Positions 1 to 6,781 of a DNA stretch of 11,777 bases are shown here, in pieces; the stretch's first letter is position 1; every line of letters starts with the position of its first letter. The notes beneath the pieces were generated by a model. The model was not told the origin of the DNA. It searched no databases and saw nothing but the letters and a program-made list of their open reading frames with translations. Position numbers and translations under genes: made by a program. Source of the stretch: CAYGLV01 sp964351025 (GTDB lineage: Bacteria > Actinomycetota > Thermoleophilia > Gaiellales > Gaiellaceae); the NCBI GenBank assembly GCA_964351025.1, contig CAYGLV010000069.1, positions 1 to 11,777 on the forward strand. Reading direction: 5' to 3'.

Positions 1-2908
1 CCTTGTGGCGGGGCAGCTGCCCGCCCTCGCCGGGCTTTGCGCCCTGGGCGATCTTGATCTGCAGCTCGTCGGCGTTGGTCATGTACTCGATGTTCACGCC
101 GAAGCGGCCCGAGGCGACCTGCTTGATCGCCGAGCGGCGCGAGTCGCCGTTTTCGTCAGGCGTGTAGCGCGATGGATCCTCTCCGCCCTCGCCGGTGTTC
201 GACTTGCCGCCGATCCGGTTCATCGCGATCGCGAGCGTCTCGTGCACCTCGCGCGAGAGCGAGCCGAGCGACATCGCGCCTGTCGCGAAGTGCTTGACGA
301 TCTCCTTGGCGGGCTCGACCTCCTCGAGCGGGATGCCGCCGTCCTCGCGGAAGCGGAAGGTCAGGAGGCCGCGGATCGTCCGCTTGCGCGCGCTCTCGGA
401 GTTGACGGCGCGCGAGTACTCCTCATAGGTCGTCTCGCCACCGCCGCGGACGGCGTGCTGGAGGAGCGAGATCGTCTCCGGGTTCCACCCGTGGTGCTCG
501 CCGTCGCGTCGCCAGACGAAGAGGCCGACCACGGGCAGGAGCTCCTGCGGCGTGCCAGGGTAGGCCCGGGCGTGACGGGCGAGCGCGTCTTCCGCAAGCG
601 TCTGGATCCCGATCCCGCCGATCCGTGACGGTGTGCCCGTGAAGTGCCGGTCGACGAGCTCGGGCCCGAGCCCCACGGCCTCGAAGATCTGCGCCCCGCA
701 GTACGACGGGATCGTCGAGATCCCCATCTTGGAGAGCGTCTTGAGGAGCCCTTTCGCGATGCCCTTGACCGCGCGGCGCTTTGCGTCCTCGGCGGTCATC
801 CCAGGCGTGAGCTCGCCTCGGTCGGCCATGTCCGCCAGAGTCTCGAGCATCAGGTACGGGTTGACCGCCGCGGCCCCGTAGCCGACGCAGACGGCGACGC
901 TGTGCACGCTGCGTGGCTCGCCCGACTCGACGACGAGCCCCGCCTGCAGGCGGGTGCCTGCGCGGACGAGATGGTGGTGAACCGCAGAGACCGCGAGTGC
1001 CGCCGGCATCGCCGCCCGCTCCGGCCCGAGCGCCCGGTCGGAGAGGATGAGGATGTTGACGCCGTCGGCGAGCGCCGCGTCCGCCTCGGCGAAGACCTGC
1101 TCCAGCCGCTGCTCCATCCCGGCTGCACCGTCGGAGACCGGCCAGGTGATGTCGAGCGTGCGTGACTGGAAGATCGCCGAGTCGACCTGGCGCAGGCGTT
1201 CGAGCTCCTCGTCGAGCAGGATTGGATTGTCGATCACGAGCTGCCGGGCATGCGCGGGCGTCTCGGCGAGCAGGTTCCGCTCGGAGCCGACGCTTGCCTG
1301 CACGCTCATGACCACGTGCTCGCGGATCGAGTCGATCGGCGGATTCGTCACCTGGGCAAACAGCTGCTTGAAGTAGGAGTGGATGAGCGGTCTGCGGTCG
1401 GAGAGGACCGCGAGCGACGAGTCGTTGCCCATCGATCCCACCGCCTCCTCTGCGTTGCGCGCGAGTGGCGCGAGGATGATCCGCTGGTCCTCTTGCGAGT
1501 AGCCGAACGCAAGCTGCCGCTGGCGGAGCGGCTGGCTCGGGGGTGCCGGCGGAGGGGCCTCGGGCAGAGTGGCGAGGCGCAGGCCCTCTTCTTCGTGCCA
1601 CTTCGCGTACGGCTTGCGGGTCGCGACCTCCCGCTTCACTTCGGCGTCGTCGACGATGCAGCCACGCTCGAGGTCGATCAGAAACAGCTTGCCGGGCTGC
1701 AGGCGACCCTTGCGCTTGATGTTCTCCGGCGCTTCGTCGAGCACGCCGGTCTCGGAGGCGAGCACAACCCAGCCGTCCTTGGTCTCGAGCCAGCGGCCGG
1801 GGCGAAGGCCGTTGCGGTCGAGGGTGGCCCCGATCACGCGGCCGTCGGTGAAGGCGACTGCCGCCGGCCCGTCCCAGGCTTCGATCAGGCACTGGTGGTA
1901 GGCGTAGAAGCCCTTCAGATAGTCGGGCAGGTCGTCGCGGTTCGCGAAGGCCTCCGGGATCATCATCATGATCGCGTGCGGCAGCGAGCGCCCGGCCAGC
2001 ACGAGCAGCTCGAGCACGTTGTCGAACACCGCCGAGTCGGAGCCGCTGGGGCGGATGACCGGGAGGATCTTCTGCAGGTCGTCTCCGAAGAGCTCGGATG
2101 CGAGCTGCGACTCGCGCGCGCGCATCCAGTTGACATTCCCGCGCAAGGTGTTGATCTCGCCGTTGTGGGCGATCATCCGGTACGGATGGGCCAGCTCCCA
2201 GCTCGGGAACGTATTGGTCGAGAACCGGGAGTGGATGAGGGCGAGCGCCGTCTTCAGTCGCTCGTCCCGGAGGTCGGGGAAGTAGCGCGGCAACTGGGGC
2301 GCAGTCAGCATCCCTTTGTAGATCAGCGTGCGCGAGGAGAAGCTCGGGAACGTGAGCTCCGCGCCGGCTGCCAGCTCGCAGACGCGGCGGATCACGTAGA
2401 GCTTGCGCTCGAATGCGTCCGGGTCGGCGGCCAGCTCGGGCGATGCCGCGACCACGATCTGTTTGATCCGCGGCGCGAACGCGCTGGCCGTGCGGCCGAT
2501 GTGCGTGTCGTCGACCGGAACGTCGCGCCAGCAGACCACGCGCTGGCCCTCGGCCTCGACGGTATCCGCGATCAGCTGCTCGAGCTGCCTGGCGCGCTCC
2601 TCGTCGGCCGGGAGGAAGCAGACACCGACGCCGTACGCGCCTGGTCCTGGCAGTTCGGTGCCGATCTCGGCGCGAAGGAACTCGTCGGGCATCTGCACCA
2701 GGATCCCGGCCCCGTCGCCCGAGTCGGGATCAGCCCCGGAGGCGCCGCGGTGCTCCATGTTTCCGAGCGCGGTGAGTGCCCGCTGCACCGTCTCGTGGCT
2801 CGGAATCGAGCCCAGGTGCGCGACGAAAGCGACGCCGCACGCGTCGTGCTCGTAGCTCGGGTCGTACAGGCCGACCGGCCCATCTGGAAGTCGCTGCCTC
2901 GCGCTCAC
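1..2908 (-). CDS. gltB: Glutamate synthase large subunit, N-terminal part (3' end outside window)
   Basis: Large subunit of glutamate synthase (GOGAT), which transfers the amide nitrogen of glutamine to 2-oxoglutarate to give glutamate in cytosolic ammonium assimilation. Translation from a GTG at 2908 stays open for 969 codons to the window edge; the family is about 1500 residues, so roughly a third is missing, including the iron-sulfur cysteines. Cys24 in YEHDACGVAFVA is the predicted class II amidotransferase nucleophile after propeptide removal. SRFSTNTFPSW and AHNGEINTLRGN lie near residues 228-260, RNGLRPGRW near 368, the central domain (GNDSSLAVLSDR, NPPIDSIREH) near 470-530, and the start of the FMN-binding domain (GAMSLGSLSREVHETLAIAM, GGKSNTGEGGEDP) near 875-905. 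It ends in AQGAKPGEGGQLPRHK. No good Shine-Dalgarno stands before the GTG (an AAAGG lies about 12 nt away), but the start fits the family propeptide length. A partner gltD would be expected beyond the left edge. Identification is firm. Confidence 0.97.
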   Translation of the reverse strand, partial: MSARQRLPDGPVGLYDPSYEHDACGVAFVAHLGSIPSHETVQRALTALGNMEHRGASGADPDSGDGAGILVQMPDEFLRAEIGTELPGPGAYGVGVCFLPADEERARQLEQLIADTVEAEGQRVVCWRDVPVDDTHIGRTASAFAPRIKQIVVAASPELAADPDAFERKLYVIRRVCELAAGAELTFPSFSSRTLIYKGMLTAPQLPRYFPDLRDERLKTALALIHSRFSTNTFPSWELAHPYRMIAHNGEINTLRGNVNWMRARESQLASELFGDDLQKILPVIRPSGSDSAVFDNVLELLVLAGRSLPHAIMMMIPEAFANRDDLPDYLKGFYAYHQCLIEAWDGPAAVAFTDGRVIGATLDRNGLRPGRWLETKDGWVVLASETGVLDEAPENIKRKGRLQPGKLFLIDLERGCIVDDAEVKREVATRKPYAKWHEEEGLRLATLPEAPPPAPPSQPLRQRQLAFGYSQEDQRIILAPLARNAEEAVGSMGNDSSLAVLSDRRPLIHSYFKQLFAQVTNPPIDSIREHVVMSVQASVGSERNLLAETPAHARQLVIDNPILLDEELERLRQVDSAIFQSRTLDITWPVSDGAAGMEQRLEQVFAEADAALADGVNILILSDRALGPERAAMPAALAVSAVHHHLVRAGTRLQAGLVVESGEPRSVHSVAVCVGYGAAAVNPYLMLETLADMADRGELTPGMTAEDAKRRAVKGIAKGLLKTLSKMGISTIPSYCGAQIFEAVGLGPELVDRHFTGTPSRIGGIGIQTLAEDALARHARAYPGTPQELLPVVGLFVWRRDGEHHGWNPETISLLQHAVRGGGETTYEEYSRAVNSESARKRTIRGLLTFRFREDGGIPLEEVEPAKEIVKHFATGAMSLGSLSREVHETLAIAMNRIGGKSNTGEGGEDPSRYTPDENGDSRRSAIKQVASGRFGVNIEYMTNADELQIKIAQGAKPGEGGQLPRHK

Positions 2909-2957
2909 GGCGCCTGTTCGCCTTTCGGGTCAGGGAGAAACGATAGTGAGAAGGTCT

Positions 2958-2990
2958 CCCGCCGCCTGTGATGTGGGCTAGTGCGGCGGG
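2958..2990 (-). promoter_or_regulatory. GC hairpin in gltB upstream region
   Basis: Perfect 8-bp inverted repeat CCCGCCGC (2958-2965) and GCGGCGGG (2983-2990) around a 17-nt loop, 50-82 bp before the gltB GTG. On the minus strand it would form a stable RNA hairpin if transcription starts upstream of it. There is no T-tract, so it is not a classical intrinsic terminator. No known riboswitch was recognised. In DNA this GC-rich, an 8-bp GC stem may also be chance. Confidence 0.3.
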
Positions 2991-3011
2991 GCGGGAGGGA
3001 CGAGACGCCGG

Positions 3012-3086
3012 CTAGCGGGTTCGCGCGACGGCGAACTTGGCGATAAACGCCGGAGCTACCTTCCCGTTCGCGCGCGAGCCGAGCAT
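3012..3086 (-). other. Possible 24-codon leader ORF upstream of gltB
   Basis: Reading the gltB strand upstream of the gene, an ATG at 3086 opens 24 codons ending in TAG at 3012-3014. The peptide starts MLGSRANGKVAPAFIAKF and ends in AVARTR. An in-frame TAG lies two codons before the ATG, so it cannot be longer at the 5' end. About 20 of 24 third positions are G or C, as in the real genes here, but that is weak evidence at this length. Only a poor ribosome binding site is visible. The stop lies about 100 bp before the gltB start. It could be a leader peptide or a chance open stretch. Confidence 0.2.
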
Positions 3087-3148
3087 CGCCTAGACAGTAG
3101 AGGAATCGGGTGCGTCGCGCCGCACACGGGTCACTCGGAACGTTCCCA

Positions 3149-3221
3149 TGGGCCGTGCTGGAATCGAACCAGCGACCTTGGGATTAAAAGTCCCCTGCTC
3201 TACCAACTGAGCTAACGGCCC
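3149..3221 (-). tRNA. tRNA-Lys (anticodon UUU)
   Basis: A 73-nt cloverleaf on the minus strand: acceptor stem GGGCCGT/ACGGCCC, D arm GCTCAGTTGGTAGAGC, anticodon loop CTTTTAA with TTT at 3188-3186, and T arm GCTGG-TTCGATT-CCAGC. The discriminator base is A and CCA is not encoded. The outermost anticodon-stem pair is a G-A mismatch with four good pairs inside it. The gene reads AAA/AAG lysine codons. Confidence 0.96.
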
Positions 3222-3228
3222 CGGGGCG

Positions 3229-3234
3229 AGTATA
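3229..3234 (-). promoter_or_regulatory. -10 box of the tRNA-Lys promoter
   Basis: TATACT on the minus strand, seven bases upstream of the mature tRNA 5' end, puts the transcription start at or just before the tRNA. It matches the TAnnnT form of actinobacterial -10 elements. No convincing -35 hexamer was found at 16-18 bp. The same bases overlap TATAGG (3231-3236) in the plus direction, which could serve the divergent membrane-protein gene. Confidence 0.6.
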
Positions 3235-3260
3235 GGTCGCGTCTGCCACACTTCCGGGAG

Positions 3261-3896
3261 ATGGATTTCGACAAGCCGCGCCTGCGCGGTGTCTTCCACC
3301 AGTGGGCCTTCTTCGCGGCTGTCGCCGGGGGGATCACGCTGCTCGCTCTGGCCGACGGCGCTCGCGCGCGCGCCGGCGTCGCCGTCTATACGGCCTCGCT
3401 CGCCGCGATGTTCGGCGCGAGCGCGTTGTACCACCGCGTCTCCTGGCGGTCGGCGGCGGCGCGTGTGTGGGCGCGGCGGGTCGACCACTCGATGATCTAC
3501 GTCTTCATCGCGGGCTCGTACACGCCGTTCGCGCTGCTCGTCCTGCACGGTCCCCTGCCGGCGATCGTGCTTGCGGTGGCCTGGGGCGGCGCCGGGCTTG
3601 GGCTGTTCTTCAACCTCGTCTGGATCCACGCGCCGCGCTGGGTCAGCGCGATCCTCTACCTCGCGCTCGGCTGGGTCGGCGTGGTCACCTTTCCGCAGCT
3701 GCTCGACCGCGGGGGCGTCGGCCCCACCGTGCTGGTTCTCGTCGGCGGCGGCCTCTACACCGCCGGAGCGGTGATCTACGCGCTTGGCCGTCCGAACCCG
3801 TTCCCGGCGACCTTCGGCTTCCACGAGATCTTCCACCTGCTCGTGATCGCGGCGGCGGCGACGCAGTTCGTCTCGATCACGCTCGTCGTGTCCTAG
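3261..3896 (+). CDS. HlyIII/TrhA (PAQR) family membrane protein
   Basis: A 211-residue integral membrane protein of the hemolysin III/PAQR superfamily, with about seven hydrophobic segments. It shows the family's presumed metal-site residues: Ser54 and His58 in SALYHR, Asp75 in RRVDHSMIYVFIAGSYTPF, and His188/His192 in FHEIFHLLV. In eukaryotic PAQR receptors the matching residues hold zinc. Bacterial members (TrhA, YqfA) have been linked to membrane lipid or fluidity homeostasis rather than true haemolysis, and the reaction of this one is not evident. A GGGAG touches the ATG, which is too close for an ideal ribosome binding site, but no upstream start exists because the tRNA lies there. The msrA start follows 24 bp after the stop, suggesting one transcript. 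Family assignment is firm; function is open. Confidence 0.92.
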   Translation: MDFDKPRLRGVFHQWAFFAAVAGGITLLALADGARARAGVAVYTASLAAMFGASALYHRVSWRSAAARVWARRVDHSMIYVFIAGSYTPFALLVLHGPLPAIVLAVAWGGAGLGLFFNLVWIHAPRWVSAILYLALGWVGVVTFPQLLDRGGVGPTVLVLVGGGLYTAGAVIYALGRPNPFPATFGFHEIFHLLVIAAAATQFVSITLVVS

Positions 3897-3920
3897 CGGG
3901 GCCCAGGCAGACTGAACGGC

Positions 3921-4385
3921 ATGGAGAGAGCGACTTTCGGAGCCGGGTGCTTCTGGGGCGTCGAGGTCGAGTTCCGCAACGTCCCCGGCGTTACCGGCGC
4001 GGCCGTCGGCTACCTCGGCGGCACGCTCGAGAACCCGTCCTACGAGAACGTTTGCTCAGGCGCCACCGGGCACGCCGAAGCCGTCCAGGTCGAGTACGAC
4101 CCCGAACAGGTCGGCTACGAGGAACTGCTCGATGTCTTCTGGCGGGCGCACGACCCGACCCAGCTCAACCGCCAGGGCCCGGACCACGGCACCCAGTACC
4201 GCTCGGCGATCTTCTTCCACACCTCCGAGCAGGAACTGGCCGCGCTCGCGTCGCTCGCGCGCGAGCAGGCGCGCACGCCGGGGCGGATCGTGACCGAGGT
4301 CACGCCGGCCTCGACGTTCTACCGCGCCGAGGAGTACCACCAGCAGTACCTCGTCAAGCACGGCCGCGCGCGCTGCGCGATCTGA
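3921..4385 (+). CDS. msrA: Peptide-methionine (S)-S-oxide reductase MsrA
   Basis: A 154-residue cytosolic repair enzyme that reduces the S-epimer of methionine sulfoxide in proteins and free methionine. The catalytic motif GCFWG is at residues 9-13 with Cys10 as nucleophile, followed by YENVCSGATGHAEAVQVEYDP, HDPTQLNRQGPDHGTQYRS and YRAEEYHQQYL, all MsrA signatures. A C-terminal Cys152 in GRARCAI is placed to act as the resolving cysteine for thioredoxin-dependent recycling. No MsrB domain is fused. The ATG is 24 bp after the membrane-protein stop, so co-transcription is likely. It converges on the ligase gene with only 12 bp between stops and no visible terminator, so the two transcripts probably overlap at their 3' ends. 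Confidence 0.97.
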   Translation: MERATFGAGCFWGVEVEFRNVPGVTGAAVGYLGGTLENPSYENVCSGATGHAEAVQVEYDPEQVGYEELLDVFWRAHDPTQLNRQGPDHGTQYRSAIFFHTSEQELAALASLAREQARTPGRIVTEVTPASTFYRAEEYHQQYLVKHGRARCAI

Positions 4386-4397
4386 CGGCGCGGGTCC

Positions 4398-5555
4398 CTA
4401 GGCAGTGCTCGCCGCGAGCGGCCGCCACGGTGCGGGGCGGCCGCTGCCGAGCGTCTGCGCGCCGACGGTCTCGGCGGCGAGCCAGGCGAGGAGACCGCCC
4501 ATGCCGTGCGTTTGCGCGACGGCGCGCTGCCGCCCGGCGCCGCCCCCGTCGCGCACGAGGCTGCCCACGCCGAGCAGCTCGCTGTCGCAGCCGAGCTCCG
4601 CGGCCGTCGGCAGGAGCTCCTCGACGAGTGCGAACAGCCGCTCGGGAGTGGGGAGACGCTCGCCGGTTTCAAGGTTGGCCAGCGAGCCTCCGATTCCGTC
4701 GCGGGTCGCAAGCCACATGTTGTCGATGATCCGCTCGCTGGGGTGGACGGGCAGCGGCTCGCCCGCGTCGTAGCGCGCGCTGAGGAGCCCGACGAGGCTC
4801 TGGACGAGCGCCACGACGGTTGCGGTGTCCGCGACTGTCGTCTGCACGTCCGCCACGCGCACCTCGATCGTGCCGTATCCGGGATGGAGCCGGAGATCCC
4901 ACCACTGGAAGCTTGCATCCGGGGCGGTACCGGCGCTGCTGCCCCAGGCGACGAACTCGGCCATCGCCTCCCACGACGCGAACGCCGGCGGCACGCCGGC
5001 CCGAGGAAGGGACTGGTTGAGTCCCGGCCGCACTGTCGCAAGACCCGAGTCCCTGCCCTCGTGAAAGGGGGAGTTCGCCGCCACTGCGGCGATCTCCGGC
5101 AGGTAGCTGCGGAGCGCGTTGTGAACCGCGAGCGCGCGTTCGGCGCCGCCGACCGACACGTGGACGTGGAGACCGCACGTGAGCATCCGGCGTTCGGCCC
5201 AGGGGAACGCCGCCGCGAGCCGCTCGTAGCGATGGTGCGGGGTGATCGGCCCGAGGTCTCGCGCCTTGGGATGCGTCCCGGCGGCGGCGAGCAGGGCGCG
5301 CCCCGAGAGCCGCTGCGAGACGAGCCGGCGGATCGCGGCCAGTTCCCGCGTGAGGTCGGCGACCGAGGCGGCGACGTTGCTCACGGTCTCCAGCTGCGCT
5401 GCGCGGAACTCGGCTGTGACCCTCGGGTCGCCCTCGAACAGCACAAGCGCCTGCTCGATGGCCGGAGTGAGCCGGAGCGTGTCCGGGTCGAGCAGCAGGA
5501 ACTCCTCTTCGGCGCCGATGGTGAAGCTTGCGACGCCGTCGAAGCGTTCCTGCAT
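4398..5555 (-). CDS. YbdK-type carboxylate-amine ligase (glutamate-cysteine ligase GCS2 family)
   Basis: A 385-residue ATP-dependent carboxylate-amine ligase of the GCS2 family. E. coli YbdK, a weak glutamate-cysteine ligase, has 372 residues. Family motifs in order: FTIGAEEEFLLLDP near residues 11-24, QLETVSNV at 54-61, GTHP near 93-96, TCGLHVHVSVGG near 126-137, NSPFHEGRDSGLATVRPG near 161-178, WWDLRLHPGYGTIEVRVAD near 218-236. The acidic FTIGAEEEF strand and the IEVRV strand belong to the nucleotide/metal site. The ATG at 5555 is preferred for family length and the MQERFDG start; it lacks a clear ribosome binding site. A GTG at 5627 overlapping the STAS stop codon is an alternative that would couple the genes and add 24 residues. 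The enzyme may make gamma-glutamylcysteine, as EgtA does for ergothioneine, but the true substrate is unknown. Confidence 0.9.
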   Translation of the reverse strand: MQERFDGVASFTIGAEEEFLLLDPDTLRLTPAIEQALVLFEGDPRVTAEFRAAQLETVSNVAASVADLTRELAAIRRLVSQRLSGRALLAAAGTHPKARDLGPITPHHRYERLAAAFPWAERRMLTCGLHVHVSVGGAERALAVHNALRSYLPEIAAVAANSPFHEGRDSGLATVRPGLNQSLPRAGVPPAFASWEAMAEFVAWGSSAGTAPDASFQWWDLRLHPGYGTIEVRVADVQTTVADTATVVALVQSLVGLLSARYDAGEPLPVHPSERIIDNMWLATRDGIGGSLANLETGERLPTPERLFALVEELLPTAAELGCDSELLGVGSLVRDGGGAGRQRAVAQTHGMGGLLAWLAAETVGAQTLGSGRPAPWRPLAASTA

Positions 5556-5619
5556 GCGCTCGACGAGCTCGGGCGCGCTCGCTGCCGGGCAGGGCTCCTC
5601 GCTGGACCACTCGAGCGGC

Positions 5620-5994
5620 TTACACACGCCGACCACTTCTCTCGTCGAGGGTGCGGCTGAGCGTCTCGAGCGCGGCATCGTCCACGGGCGCAAGCTCGAT
5701 GGCGTCGTGCTCGTCGTTGCCGCCTGCCAGCCAGAGGAGGCCGCCGCAGGCCAGCAGGGAGCTCGAGCAGGCCGCCAGCACGTCGAGCGCCTCGAGCCCG
5801 ATAGCGGTCACCGCGGTGAGATCGACGACGAGCGTCTCCGCGCCGCGGTCGAGCGCCTCGACGCAGGCGTCGCGCAGTTCCTCTGCGGCCTCGTCGTCGA
5901 GCTTGCCACCGGGCACGAGCGCCCACAGGCCTGCGCCGATCTCGATCGGCCGCAGCGCGGCGCCGACGGTTGGCTCCATGGCGGTAGTCGTCAT
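5620..5994 (-). CDS. STAS-domain protein (anti-sigma factor antagonist-like)
   Basis: A 124-residue single-domain STAS protein. The core reads GGKLDDEAAEELRDACVEAL, then GAETLVVDLTAVTAIGLEAL, then ACSSSLLACGGLLWLAGG, the beta-alpha pattern of SpoIIAA/RsbV. In classical antagonists the loop after the VVDL strand carries the serine phosphorylated by an anti-sigma kinase (DSSGL in SpoIIAA). Here the aligned stretch is GLEAL, so Glu68 sits where the phosphoserine would be. The protein may therefore be non-switchable or a scaffold. The ATG at 5994 is chosen because a -10-like TAGCGT lies seven bases upstream, giving a leaderless mRNA; ATG at 5979 and GTG at 6030 are alternatives. It precedes the ligase gene on the same strand. 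Domain call is firm; partner and role are unknown. Confidence 0.82.
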   Translation of the reverse strand: MTTTAMEPTVGAALRPIEIGAGLWALVPGGKLDDEAAEELRDACVEALDRGAETLVVDLTAVTAIGLEALDVLAACSSSLLACGGLLWLAGGNDEHDAIELAPVDDAALETLSRTLDERSGRRV

Positions 5995-6001
5995 GCTCCC
6001 A

Positions 6002-6007
6002 ACGCTA
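6002..6007 (-). promoter_or_regulatory. -10-like box for a leaderless STAS-ligase transcript
   Basis: TAGCGT on the minus strand fits the TAnnnT -10 pattern and ends seven bases before the ATG at 5994, so transcription would begin at or near the start codon. The -35 position (about 6025-6031, GTGCGG/TGTGCG) is far from TTGACA. That fits a promoter needing an activator at the repeats upstream. Confidence 0.4.
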
Positions 6008-6017
6008 GGCGGCCCGG

Positions 6018-6076
6018 GTGAGAGCCGCACACGGGCTGGTGAGCGTCGTCTGTCGAGCCCGTGAGGATTCGCTCAC
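6018..6076 (-). promoter_or_regulatory. Phased GTGAG/CTCAC operator cluster upstream of the STAS gene
   Basis: Plus-strand GTGAG occurs at 6018-6022, 6039-6043 and 6061-6065, stepping 21 and 22 bp, close to two helical turns. CTCAC at 6072-6076 makes the last unit an inverted pair, GTGAGGATTCGCTCAC (6061-6076). If 5994 is +1, the units fall at about -24 to -28, -45 to -49 and -67 to -82. The inverted pair matches 12 of 16 bases, at the same spacing, with the site upstream of the kinase gene at 8549-8564. It is a candidate binding region for the response regulator encoded next door; binding itself is inferred. Confidence 0.5.
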
Positions 6077-6091
6077 ATGCCGCAGGCGTCC

Positions 6092-6781
6092 TCAGACGGC
6101 GAGCAGCTTGTAGCCCGCCTCGCGCACTGTGACGAGCCGCTCGGGATGCGCGGGATCGCGCTCGATCTTGCGGCGGAGATTGGAGACATGGACGTCGCAG
6201 GCGCGGGCGTCCCCGACGTAGGGGCTCTCCCAGAGGTGCTCCATGATCTGGTAGCGCGAGAACACCTGTCCCGGCGACTCGGCCAGCAGGCAGAGCAGCC
6301 TGAACTCCGATGGGGTCAGGCGCACGGACTCCCCGTCCACGGCGACAGCGTGGCGCGCGAGGTCGATTCTGATGCCGCCCGCGAGCAGCGTCGAACCCGG
6401 GCCGCCGCGGCGATCGAGCTCGCGCCGGCGCAGGAGCGCGCGCACCCTGCTCACGAGCTCCGCGGTCGAGAACGGCTTCGTCACGTAGTCGTCGGCGCCG
6501 AGCTCGAGCCCGAGGACGCGGTCCACCTCTGCGTCGCGCGCGGTGAGCATGATGATCGGCACGTCGCTTTCGGCGCGGAGCGCGCGACAGACGTCGAGGC
6601 CGGAAAGCTTCGGCATCATCACGTCGAGGATGACGACGTCGAAGCTCTCGTGCCGGGCCGCTTCGAGGGCGCTCTCGCCGTCCGCGCGGCACTCGACCTC
6701 GAAGCCTTCGCGGGTGAGCGCGTAGGCGACGGGCTCGGTGATGTCCCGCTCGTCGTCGGCGAGGAGCACGCGGCCGCTCAC
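6092..6781 (-). CDS. OmpR/PhoB-family DNA-binding response regulator
   Basis: A 229-residue two-component response regulator. The receiver domain (residues about 4-118) has the acidic pair Asp9-Asp10, phospho-acceptor Asp53 in VVILDVMMP, Thr80 in IIMLTA and Lys102 in YVTKPF, so every switch residue is present. The C-terminal winged-helix domain (about 132-227) has the OmpR signatures LTPSEFRLLCLLAESPGQVFSR, ACDVHVSNLRRKIERDP and VREAGYKL. The start is a GTG whose last bases overlap the kinase stop (GTGA), so the genes are translationally coupled. Phosphorylation by that kinase is expected. Probable targets are the GTGAG-N6-CTCAC sites on both sides of the operon. It is too generic to give a named gene such as mprA or phoP. 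Confidence 0.95.
   Translation of the reverse strand: MSGRVLLADDERDITEPVAYALTREGFEVECRADGESALEAARHESFDVVILDVMMPKLSGLDVCRALRAESDVPIIMLTARDAEVDRVLGLELGADDYVTKPFSTAELVSRVRALLRRRELDRRGGPGSTLLAGGIRIDLARHAVAVDGESVRLTPSEFRLLCLLAESPGQVFSRYQIMEHLWESPYVGDARACDVHVSNLRRKIERDPAHPERLVTVREAGYKLLAV

Noticed and set aside
1..20. Arginine in GEGGQLPRHK, where many GltB proteins have glycine after the proline, as a possible active-site change.
   Set aside because: It is at the extreme window edge, the position varies in the family as far as I recall, and nothing else in the gene looks damaged.
1250..2971. Plus-strand open frame of 573 codons opposite gltB, and a minus-strand open frame of 489 codons at 423-1892.
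   Set aside because: Both overlap the unmistakable gltB reading frame, which is open through the whole region; their translations show only shadow-type composition.
3137..3146. Perfect 10-bp palindrome GGAACGTTCC just past the tRNA-Lys 3' end as terminator or operator.
   Set aside because: The stem is too short for a terminator, it has no T-tract, and there is no second copy to support an operator.
3090..3836. Minus-strand open frame whose C-terminal part reads PLAQLVEQGTFNPKVAGSIP.
   Set aside because: That peptide is the translation of the tRNA-Lys gene, a known source of false proteins, and the rest is antisense to the HlyIII gene.
4386..4397. Bidirectional terminator between the convergent msrA and ligase genes.
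   Set aside because: Only 12 bp separate the stop codons and no hairpin with T-tracts is visible on either strand.
3302..4729. Plus-strand open frame of 475 codons across the HlyIII, msrA and ligase genes.
   Set aside because: It is extremely Arg-rich, is out of frame with two clear genes and antisense to a third, with no domain content.
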